Below, piece by piece: positions 5,180-11,349 of a stretch of 11,349 bases of DNA. The position numbers were made by a program, and so were the translations under genes. The notes beneath the pieces were generated by a model that ran no database searches, was not told where the DNA came from, and saw nothing but the letters and a program-made list of their open reading frames with translations. Source of the stretch: Lentisphaeria bacterium (lineage in GTDB: Bacteria > Verrucomicrobiota > Lentisphaeria > Oligosphaerales > Oligosphaeraceae); contig JAQVUB010000038.1 of assembly GCA_028699735.1 (NCBI GenBank), positions 1 to 11,349 on the forward strand, in the 5' to 3' direction. Within the stretch, counting starts at the first letter, position 1. Every line of letters begins with the position of its first letter.

Positions 5180-7156
5180 TCACTGACGTATTTCTTGCTG
5201 AAGTTGTTTTTCGATCCAGAGATGCCAACGGCCTTTTGGCTCTGCAAGCGGAAGCATTTCTTTCAGCAAATCTCTGTTTTTTCGTCCGCTGCTGAGAAAA
5301 GTTTTTTGCTTGGTCAGGAGGCTTTTATTTAATTCCTGCTGCATGCTGTCAATTTTATTGCGCAAAGCGGTGTCAATTTCCTGTTTGCGTTGGCCTGATC
5401 CCGCGATATTGGCCGTGAGCATACGCAGGCTGTTAAGGATATTTCCGGCTCTTTCGATTTCCTGCCAGGTCAGATCACTTTTTTGTGGTTCAAGAGAGTT
5501 CACAAAATAATCAAAGTTTTGCAGGCAACTGTTATTTTTTGCAACGGCCAGTTTTTCCAAGGTTGGCAACGCAGAAGCAAGGGCGGCATTCTTGATCCGG
5601 TCAAACTCCTGGATGAGCATAGGCTCCAAACGATGAAAAGTATATTTCTGCAACTGTTCGAAAATCTGGCAGGCAGTCGATAATTTCTGCAGCTTTTGGC
5701 TTAACAGTTTCTTATCCGGAGTATCCGGCAGGGATTTGAGGAAGTCACCGGCTATTTTCAGTCTACCCTGAATTTTTGTGCCTATTTCGCTGTCCATTTC
5801 ACTGGAAAATTCTCTTTCAGCCAGGGTGATTTGCTGATCAATCATCAGAATTTTTTCTGCAAACAGGAGTTTTTCCCAGGTCTTTCTGGTTTTTTCCAAC
5901 TCTTCGATTGGAAACAGTTCCTGTCTTAATTTCTGGAATGCTTCGAGGTTTTTCTGTTGAAAAAGACGATTGGCCTGGCGTAATTTTTCCTCAAGAAGCT
6001 GAAGGTCTTGCCAGGAGTTTTTCAGTTGTGCGAGTTGTTGCAGCAGCGGTTCTCTCAGGCTGAACATGAGCAAACTACTGATTCCTTGTTCGAAAACATT
6101 AAAATCCGGAACCATCATATTATTTCCCGGTGAGGCTTTCTCCGGCAACGGCCACTGCTCATTCGTGATTTGCAGAAAACGGCTTTTCCGGTTTTCCAGC
6201 TCTTGGAGTTGCCGGTGCAAATGTTTCCACATGGCAGAATCATCGAGCAGTTTACTGAATTCAAGCTCTGTCATGTTGTTGATGACAATGGAATCAAGGC
6301 CACTTATCTCGAAAAAATCTCGCAGGTACACGGACCCCAGTTTTTCTTCGAGCTGGTTGTCGCGGTTGGCCTTTACTGGAAGAAGAGGTTGCGTTCCCCT
6401 TGTTGTCGTCACTTTGGGTTCAGGATCAGTCTGCCCGTGCACCGCCAGAAGTACGCCAACAGCACCCACCAGCAGAATCAACAGCAAATGAATCATTTGA
6501 AAGGATTTCCGGGGAGCATTGACCACCAATATCTGCAATTTGGCAGAATCGATACTAATCACTTGGCCTGGCTTTATCCGAACATTGGCATTTTTCAGCA
6601 GCTGATTTCCGATTGTGGTTCCATTCGTGCTGACATCTTCCAGAAAGACCTCTTCTCCCTGATTGCGAATGATCGCATGAGTTCGGGAGCAGTACCGGGT
6701 TTGCAGCATGACATTGCAGTCACTGCCTTCGCGCCCGATGCTGAGGCTTCCTTCTGCAGGGATAGGAATCATCCGGCTGCTTCCGGCTTCGCTGATTTGC
6801 AGCAGAAAATTTGAAGAGGATTTGTTTTCTGGACACTCCAAAGCATCGAGTGTAAAAAGGCAGTTTCCGAACTGAAACTTGCATCCTGGCTGCTGCAATT
6901 CAACGCGGGTGACCTGCTTGCCCTCATACAGAAGCTGGTGATTCTCACTGCTGGCAAGAGCTACCCAGGAATCTCCCGAACGCAACAGAGAAAAATGAGT
7001 GCGCCCAACCTGTGGACTGACCCAGGAAAGGTTTTTCAAACTGAAGACACAGCCCGAAGAGCGCCCCACCGACAAGGCACGGGTATCGGGGTATTTGGAA
7101 CTGTCAAAGCTGACGCAGTGTAATGGCTGGTTGATTTCAGAGATCGTGAATCGCAT
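5180..7156 (-). CDS. Membrane protein with two N-terminal FHA domains and a long helical extracytoplasmic region
   Basis: Last gene of the tad operon, 658 residues from the chosen start. A first, poorly conserved FHA domain covers about 29-104: it keeps a G-R and an R-x-H but lacks the usual serine before R-x-H and the N-G turn. A second, canonical FHA covers about 136-211 with G141-R142, S157-R158-x-H160 and N178-G179. One membrane segment lies at about 221-239. The remaining 420 residues are rich in charged and Gln/Leu heptad-like stretches, probably helical or coiled coil, and should lie outside the cytoplasm. FHA domains bind phosphothreonine peptides, so this is a likely adaptor between Ser/Thr phosphorylation and the Tad platform. 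The start at 7156 is chosen for a GGAAGA seven bases upstream; an in-frame ATG at 7171 would add MEDLI. No enzymatic motif was recognised. Confidence 0.85.
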   Translation of the reverse strand: MRFTISEINQPLHCVSFDSSKYPDTRALSVGRSSGCVFSLKNLSWVSPQVGRTHFSLLRSGDSWVALASSENHQLLYEGKQVTRVELQQPGCKFQFGNCLFTLDALECPENKSSSNFLLQISEAGSSRMIPIPAEGSLSIGREGSDCNVMLQTRYCSRTHAIIRNQGEEVFLEDVSTNGTTIGNQLLKNANVRIKPGQVISIDSAKLQILVVNAPRKSFQMIHLLLILLVGAVGVLLAVHGQTDPEPKVTTTRGTQPLLPVKANRDNQLEEKLGSVYLRDFFEISGLDSIVINNMTELEFSKLLDDSAMWKHLHRQLQELENRKSRFLQITNEQWPLPEKASPGNNMMVPDFNVFEQGISSLLMFSLREPLLQQLAQLKNSWQDLQLLEEKLRQANRLFQQKNLEAFQKLRQELFPIEELEKTRKTWEKLLFAEKILMIDQQITLAEREFSSEMDSEIGTKIQGRLKIAGDFLKSLPDTPDKKLLSQKLQKLSTACQIFEQLQKYTFHRLEPMLIQEFDRIKNAALASALPTLEKLAVAKNNSCLQNFDYFVNSLEPQKSDLTWQEIERAGNILNSLRMLTANIAGSGQRKQEIDTALRNKIDSMQQELNKSLLTKQKTFLSSGRKNRDLLKEMLPLAEPKGRWHLWIEKQLQQEIRQ

Positions 7157-7163
7157 GATCAGG

Positions 7164-7169
7164 TCTTCC
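7164..7169 (-). promoter_or_regulatory. Ribosome binding site deciding the start of the distal FHA gene
   Basis: GGAAGA on the minus strand is seven bases before the ATG at 7156. The alternative ATG at 7171 has no comparable purine-rich stretch in front of it. This favours the shorter product. Confidence 0.5.
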
Positions 7170-7186
7170 ATTGTTGGTCAGGAAAA

Positions 7187-8872
7187 TCAGAGAAAACCGC
7201 CCGATTTTTTCCCCTCCTGGCTTTTCCATTCGGCGAGTTTTTTCCAGGCCCATTGCATAAACTGGTGTTCTCGTGTTAATTTTGCTTCGCTGTACAGGTT
7301 TTCGGCTTCTTTGACTGCCTGAGCCTGATTGCCTTTGGCAGCTTCACTGAGGATGATGCTCTGCAGGCGTCGCAGGTATTGACGCCGTTTTTCCAGAATG
7401 CTGAGGAAATTTTGCACATGGGTTTGGAGAGGTTCTTCTTGGGTTGTTTCAACGCCAGCTAAAGCCAGTTTATGAAAGGAATTTTGATAGTAGTTGATCG
7501 CTTCGGCGTATTTTGACTGATCTTCCGCTTTTTCAATCAGGCTGCTGATTCCGGCCAATTCCTGGCAGGCCTGCTGATATTTTTCGATGCGATCGAGGGG
7601 TGGAAATTCCAGAACGGGACGACTGTAGAGGCTGTTGTTGAATGGCGGTGACAATTTGATCCAGGTGGCCAGATTGCTTAATCGAGGCGGGCACTTCTGT
7701 CCGGTATTCGCTGGATATTTTGCCAGGAAAAGAATGGCCAGATGATGGGTGATAGCCAGCTGTCCATGCAGGGCGCTGCCATGATCCTGGCGCATTTCAA
7801 AGGCAATTGCTTTGATCCCCCCGTTCCAGTCCAGCAATTCCAGATTTTTCAAGGTTGGAACGAGTGAAACTCCCAATTGCTGGGCGGAGGATGCATTCAG
7901 CAAGTCGTTTTTTTGCAGAAATTCCTTGAGCAGAGAAGGGTTTTTCCAAATTGGCGCAAAGAAGAAAGAATTAGCACGTCTGGTGGTGATCAGGACAGCA
8001 TGTGATTGATCTGCAGAATGCATGAACACCGAATTACTCGATGTTTCTGCTTTCCAGAATTTGGGCCGGGTTGTGGTGAAATCCGTTGTGCTGTATTCGA
8101 AAGGGCCTGAATCCGTTTCGGTTTCGCCCTTTTTTGAGTCCATGATGGTGAACAGTAATATCAGAAACAAGATGGTAATACCTGCACCCAGAATGATTCT
8201 TCCCTGCGGAGGAATGACGATGCGGGGACGCCCGGGAAAGCCTGAACTTGGAAGCGGGACGGAACTGCCGCCCGGCATTTGCCCGCTGATCAAGGTCATG
8301 TTGTCATCTTTATCGGGCTGATCCGAGTTGCCATATTCGGTCAAATTGGTGATTTGCGAGTAATTTCGCCCGAATTTTCCCGGAATCTGTGGGAATGACG
8401 TGAAGTTTTCCGGCAAAGTGGGGGTGTTTTTTTGTGGAGGAATTTTTGTTTTGGGTGCGGTGGTTTTGGAACGGGTGCTTGTTGGGTTGTCTTGACTGTG
8501 ATTTTGTTCGGGCAGTGGGCTGGTACTGTTCAGGAGATCGTCAATTGCAGTTGGGAGTGATCCGTCATCATGAAACAGGAAAACTGACATGCCCAGGGTG
8601 ATCTGATCGCCAGCCTGCAGAGTATGTTGTTTTTGCGGTGGCAGGGGATTCCCGTTAACCAGAGTCCCGTTGGTGCTGCCCAAATCCTCGACGAAGTATA
8701 CCCCATCAGCGGACTTGCCCAATTGCAGATGCATGCCCGATATTTCTTCATCGCGAATGCAGAGGTCACATTGGTGACCCCGGCCAATGCGCCAGAGGGT
8801 TTCCGGGAGGGCGTAGCTCTGACCTTTAGCAGGCCCCTTGAGAAAAGTGATTTTCGCTTTCATAAGTGTCAT
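7187..8872 (-). CDS. FHA-domain membrane protein with proline-rich linker and helical C-terminus
   Basis: Fourth gene of the operon, 561 residues. One FHA domain covers about 5-101, with G30-R31, S45-x-x-H48 and N68-G69. The arginine usual after the serine is glycine here. A Pro/Ser/Thr/Gln-rich, probably disordered linker covers about 105-225, then one membrane segment at about 226-244. A folded extracytoplasmic part follows (about 255-430, unrecognised), then helical C-terminal sequence (about 430-550) with TPR-like spacing. The start codon overlaps the tadC stop (ATGA), indicating translational coupling; a second ATG at 8863 (MKAKITFLKG) is possible. The layout, cytoplasmic FHA to membrane span to helical domain, parallels the next gene, so the two may be old paralogues or partners. 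Reading phosphothreonine on a Tad component is a family-based inference. The distal FHA gene begins 15-30 nt after its stop. Confidence 0.87.
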   Translation of the reverse strand: MTLMKAKITFLKGPAKGQSYALPETLWRIGRGHQCDLCIRDEEISGMHLQLGKSADGVYFVEDLGSTNGTLVNGNPLPPQKQHTLQAGDQITLGMSVFLFHDDGSLPTAIDDLLNSTSPLPEQNHSQDNPTSTRSKTTAPKTKIPPQKNTPTLPENFTSFPQIPGKFGRNYSQITNLTEYGNSDQPDKDDNMTLISGQMPGGSSVPLPSSGFPGRPRIVIPPQGRIILGAGITILFLILLFTIMDSKKGETETDSGPFEYSTTDFTTTRPKFWKAETSSNSVFMHSADQSHAVLITTRRANSFFFAPIWKNPSLLKEFLQKNDLLNASSAQQLGVSLVPTLKNLELLDWNGGIKAIAFEMRQDHGSALHGQLAITHHLAILFLAKYPANTGQKCPPRLSNLATWIKLSPPFNNSLYSRPVLEFPPLDRIEKYQQACQELAGISSLIEKAEDQSKYAEAINYYQNSFHKLALAGVETTQEEPLQTHVQNFLSILEKRRQYLRRLQSIILSEAAKGNQAQAVKEAENLYSEAKLTREHQFMQWAWKKLAEWKSQEGKKSGGFL

Positions 8873-9771
8873 TTCATTGTACTGAAAGTGGAGATCAGTT
8901 CACGGCCAATAGGACCCAGCAGAACAATAAAGACGCCGGGCATGATCAGCAGCAACAATGGCATGGTGATTTTCACCACTGCTTTTTTTGCCTCCTCTTC
9001 CGCAGCCAGCGCACGTTTTTTGCGCATTTCACGGGCGCTGATTTTGAGCATTTCGGCCATTGGCGTACCCATTTCCATGGCTTGTGTGATGCCACCGATT
9101 ACGGTGGTTACTTCCGGGATATTGATTCTGCCGGAGATGTTGTTGAGTGCTTCGGCCTGTGATTTTCCGAAATTGAATTCCTGTTGCATCAATTGCAGTT
9201 CTTCTCGTACCGGGCCTGCGATAAAGCAGTTGATGACATAGTTTGCAGAAGTGCTGAAGTCCAGGCCGGCTTCCACGCAGACGCAGAAAATGTCGAGAGC
9301 ATTGGGAAACTGCCGAAAGAACTTTTTCTGCCGTTGAGCAGCCATCCCGCGCAGATTGGCAGTGGGGAAAACGCATCCGACCCAGAGTCCGAAGAAAGCG
9401 GCCAACCAGGCAAACCAGTTGTTTTCCATGGTCAGCATGATGAATGACCAGAGGAGGACCGGCATACAAACCGCTCCGAGAATTTGCATTGCTATGACGT
9501 CATATCCATCGATGACGCCCTTGTAACCGCCAGCCTGCCGTATGTATTGCAGGAGGGTCTGCGCTTTAGCAGAAAAACGTTCGGTGTGCTTTTCCCGCAA
9601 ATAAGCGCCCAGTGGCAGGACGAATTTTTCCGTCAGTCCTCCCTGTGTTGTGCTGTAAAACTGGTTTTGCGGTGTTGGTTGAAAAACCTCCTGCAGGTGG
9701 CTGACCAGCCAGTAGGCCATCAGGGCGAGGCTGCAGAAAAGCAAAAAGTTGCTGAACAGAAGTGACAGCAT
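8869..9771 (-). CDS. tadC: Tad/Flp secretion inner-membrane platform protein TadC (T2SSF family)
   Basis: Inner-membrane platform subunit of a Tad (tight adherence, type IVc pilus) or related secretion system, expected to pair with TadB and be driven by the CpaF/TadA ATPase. The 300-residue product has membrane segments at about 4-23, 93-115, 118-135 and 269-288. The T2SSF cytoplasmic domain lies between, beginning at Q-F-P-N-A-L-D (154-160), followed by C-V-E-A-G-L-D-F and a M-E-M-G-T-P-M-A-E-M-L motif. These 'fPdaLDll...vEAGls...A' and 'lG.pla.aL' patterns are typical of TadC. The ATG at 9771 is chosen: it follows the tadB stop by one base and has GTGGAG seven bases upstream. A longer frame to 9834 would overlap tadB by 62 nt and is unlikely. 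Confidence 0.9.
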   Translation of the reverse strand: MLSLLFSNFLLFCSLALMAYWLVSHLQEVFQPTPQNQFYSTTQGGLTEKFVLPLGAYLREKHTERFSAKAQTLLQYIRQAGGYKGVIDGYDVIAMQILGAVCMPVLLWSFIMLTMENNWFAWLAAFFGLWVGCVFPTANLRGMAAQRQKKFFRQFPNALDIFCVCVEAGLDFSTSANYVINCFIAGPVREELQLMQQEFNFGKSQAEALNNISGRINIPEVTTVIGGITQAMEMGTPMAEMLKISAREMRKKRALAAEEEAKKAVVKITMPLLLLIMPGVFIVLLGPIGRELISTFSTMK

Positions 9772-9772
9772 A

Positions 9773-10642
9773 TTAATACTCCACGTCGGTGATTTTTTTG
9801 ATCCAGAAATAGGCGCCAATCTGCATGACAGCAACCAGTATCAGCATGTACATCCCGATTTTTGACAGGATAAAGGGCATCATCAACGGCCGATTGATGA
9901 AGGTCATTAGAACGAGAATCACAAAGGGCAGCATGGCCATTACAATGCCCTGCATCCGCCCTTCGGCAGTCATTGCACCCATTTCACGCTCAAACATCAG
10001 ACGATCACGGATCATCGTACCTAATTTCTCATAGGTCTCGGAAAGATTTCCGCCAAGACGGATGGAGATTTCTGTTGCAGCCGAGATAATCTTCAATTCG
10101 AGCAATGAAATTCGTTCTGCAAAATGGTTGACGGCGGTAGCGATTCCAGTACCCAGACGGCATTCCTGGGTAATGACTCCCAATTCCTGGGCGATGGGGT
10201 TTGGCAATCGTTTTGCTCCTCTTTCGATGGCCTGTTGCAGGGTCAGTCCTGCCTGCATGCTGCTGGAAAGCATATCCAGAGTTTCCGGCAGCTGCTGGCA
10301 AAGTTTTTCGGTACGCTGGCGGATGCGTATACGCACCAGCAGACCCGGCACGAAATAGGCCAGAAATCCCAGGCATCCGCCCTGCAGAAAACCGCCGGCC
10401 AGATCCGTTCCGGACATGGCAAAGCCGAAGAGGAAGAAGAGGACCCCCGACAACAGGCTGAGGTGGTAGAATTTGAGCGGATCCATAAAGAGATAGACCT
10501 GATCCAGATTTTCGTTGATGCGGCGCAGAGCTAATTCCTCATAGCTGCTGTAATGCGTGAAAAAAATCCGGAAGCCGAAAAAAGCGATGCAGAAAAGGCT
10601 GATTCCGATGGTCAACACACCAATGATCACTGGGTCTTGCAT
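9773..10642 (-). CDS. tadB: Tad/Flp secretion inner-membrane platform protein TadB (T2SSF family)
   Basis: First of the two paralogous platform proteins of the Tad system. The 289-residue product has hydrophobic segments at about 5-28, 59-78, 82-103, 232-249 and 259-281. The T2SSF domain starts at Q-L-P-E-T-L-D-M-L-S-S-S-M-Q-A-G (117-132), which matches the family pattern 'lPdaLdlla.alraG.sl.qAl', and continues with I-R-L-G-G-N-L-S-E-T-Y-E-K-L. The start at 10642 is chosen because MQDPVIIG leads straight into the first membrane segment, GAGAAG lies four bases upstream, and cpaF ends 23 nt before it. An in-frame extension to 10774 would overlap cpaF by more than 100 nt and adds only basic, low-hydrophobicity sequence. 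Confidence 0.9.
   Translation of the reverse strand: MQDPVIIGVLTIGISLFCIAFFGFRIFFTHYSSYEELALRRINENLDQVYLFMDPLKFYHLSLLSGVLFFLFGFAMSGTDLAGGFLQGGCLGFLAYFVPGLLVRIRIRQRTEKLCQQLPETLDMLSSSMQAGLTLQQAIERGAKRLPNPIAQELGVITQECRLGTGIATAVNHFAERISLLELKIISAATEISIRLGGNLSETYEKLGTMIRDRLMFEREMGAMTAEGRMQGIVMAMLPFVILVLMTFINRPLMMPFILSKIGMYMLILVAVMQIGAYFWIKKITDVEY
9779..9784 (-). promoter_or_regulatory. Ribosome binding site of tadC, inside tadB
   Basis: GTGGAG on the minus strand lies in the last codons of tadB, seven bases before the tadC ATG at 9771. It supports the short tadC start and tight coupling of the two platform genes. Confidence 0.55.
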
Positions 10643-10646
10643 GATT

Positions 10647-10652
10647 CTTCTC
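10647..10652 (-). promoter_or_regulatory. Ribosome binding site deciding the tadB start
   Basis: GAGAAG on the minus strand sits four bases before the ATG at 10642, in the 23-nt gap after the cpaF stop. It supports this start over the in-frame ATG at 10774 inside cpaF. Confidence 0.45.
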
Positions 10653-10665
10653 GATTCACTGAATG

Positions 10666-11349
10666 TCAATTTTCCTGTGGAGGGGCTTCCCTGCGTACCG
10701 TCGGATCCGGGCAGGTTTCGTTTTGCAGCGTGTTTTTTTCCACAAACCATTCTTCCCGGATATCGAATCCGCATTTTACCAGGGCGTCGAAAAAGGAGGG
10801 TTTTTCGAGTGCGACGTGTTTTCCGATGACCTGCAGCTTTCCTTCGTGGTTTTTTTTCAGTCCACTTTGTTCGAAGCGGAAGATATCCCGCATTTCGGGC
10901 AGGCCATGTTCACGGATGACGGGTCGTCCGGTGCTGTCTTTGACGATTTCGGTGATACAGACGACTTTTCGGCTGTGATCCATCAGCCGGCTGGTCTGCA
11001 CGATGATATCGACGGCGGAGAAGATCTGGTGCTGGATGGCGGTCAGCGGCAGGTCCATGCCGGCCATCAGCACCAGGGTTTCCAGTCGGGAGATGGCGTC
11101 ACGGGGTGAATTGGCGTGTACGGTTGTCAGTGATCCATCATGGCCGGTATTCATGGCTTGCAGCATATCCAGGGCTTCGCCTCCGCGGCATTCACCGACG
11201 ACAATGCGGTCCGGGCGCATACGCAACGAGTTTCGCACCAGTGCGCGGATGCTGACTTCGCCGCGTCCTTCGGTATTTGGCGGGCGCGCTTCCATGGAGA
11301 CCACGTGGGGTTGCTGCAGTTTCAGTTCGAGGGCATCTTCAATGGTGAC
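10666..11349 (-). CDS. cpaF: Tad/Flp secretion ATPase CpaF/TadA (5' partial)
   Basis: C-terminal half of the hexameric secretion ATPase that powers Tad pilus or effector assembly at the cytoplasmic face. The frame is open to the window edge; 227 residues are visible, and about 200 or more, including Walker A, should lie beyond. Seen from the edge are the acidic box T-I-E-D-A-L-E (2-8), L-Q-Q-P-H-V-V (11-17), the Walker B region R-P-D-R-I-V-V-G-E-C-R-G-G-E-A (45-59) and the His box H-D-G-S-L-T-T-V-H-A-N (70-80). All are hallmarks of CpaF rather than of PilB/GspE. The Walker B neighbour is C54 where many CpaF proteins have V. The C-terminal D-I-F-R-F-E-Q-S-G segment is also typical, and about 30 hydrophilic residues trail it. 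The GTG at 11304 is internal, not the start. Confidence 0.95.
   Translation of the reverse strand, partial: VTIEDALELKLQQPHVVSMEARPPNTEGRGEVSIRALVRNSLRMRPDRIVVGECRGGEALDMLQAMNTGHDGSLTTVHANSPRDAISRLETLVLMAGMDLPLTAIQHQIFSAVDIIVQTSRLMDHSRKVVCITEIVKDSTGRPVIREHGLPEMRDIFRFEQSGLKKNHEGKLQVIGKHVALEKPSFFDALVKCGFDIREEWFVEKNTLQNETCPDPTVRREAPPQEN

Noticed and set aside
5048..5332. 94-residue plus-strand frame
   Set aside because: Covers the inverted repeat and the antisense of the FHA gene's 3' end; no family resemblance.
9772..9834. 21-residue N-terminal extension of TadC
   Set aside because: It overlaps the 3' end of tadB; the ATG at 9771 directly precedes the first membrane segment and has a good SD.
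10643..10774. 44-residue N-terminal extension of TadB
   Set aside because: It would overlap cpaF by over 100 nt; the added sequence lacks any signal or membrane character, and a good start with SD exists at 10642.

Overview
The window is a bacterial chromosomal segment of moderate GC content with two converging gene blocks. No rRNA, tRNA, integrase, transposase or CRISPR array was seen. The mix points loosely to the PVC group (Verrucomicrobiota/Lentisphaerota-like). That rests on a RarA fused to an extra C-terminal domain, a Tad secretion operon with membrane FHA proteins, and dispersed ACGAAAAG/CACGAA intergenic repeats. It is an inference with low to moderate confidence.

Left block, plus strand (1-4492): the 3' part of rimO (ribosomal protein S12 methylthiotransferase, start lies before the window), then a probable ftsQ/divIB (single-pass POTRA cell-division protein), then a rarA/mgsA AAA+ ATPase carrying about 300 extra C-terminal residues that resemble a worn Rossmann methyltransferase. 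rimO and ftsQ are 29 nt apart. ftsQ and rarA are separated by 62 nt that contain a dispersed repeat. The three products belong to different housekeeping processes (translation, division, replication-fork repair), and only co-transcription links them here.

Middle (4493-5179): 687 nt without a credible gene between convergent operons. It holds a likely rarA terminator, a likely terminator for the opposite operon, three more copies of the ACGAAAAG/CACGAA repeat (the last one inverted), and a compact array of GGAGGGAA/TTCCCTCC modules with a GC-rich hairpin. The inverted outer repeats make the whole stretch look like a non-coding, palindromic mobile-type element.

Right block, minus strand (11349 down to 5180): a Tad/Flp-type apparatus operon read as cpaF/tadA ATPase (5' end outside the window), tadB, tadC, then two membrane-anchored FHA proteins. 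Spacing is very tight (23 nt, 1 nt, a 4-nt ATGA overlap, then 15-30 nt), so this looks like one transcript. CpaF would power the inner-membrane platform TadB/TadC for pilus or secretion assembly. The two FHA proteins put phosphothreonine-reading domains in the cytoplasm and long helical domains across the membrane, suggesting a phospho-regulated scaffold for the platform.
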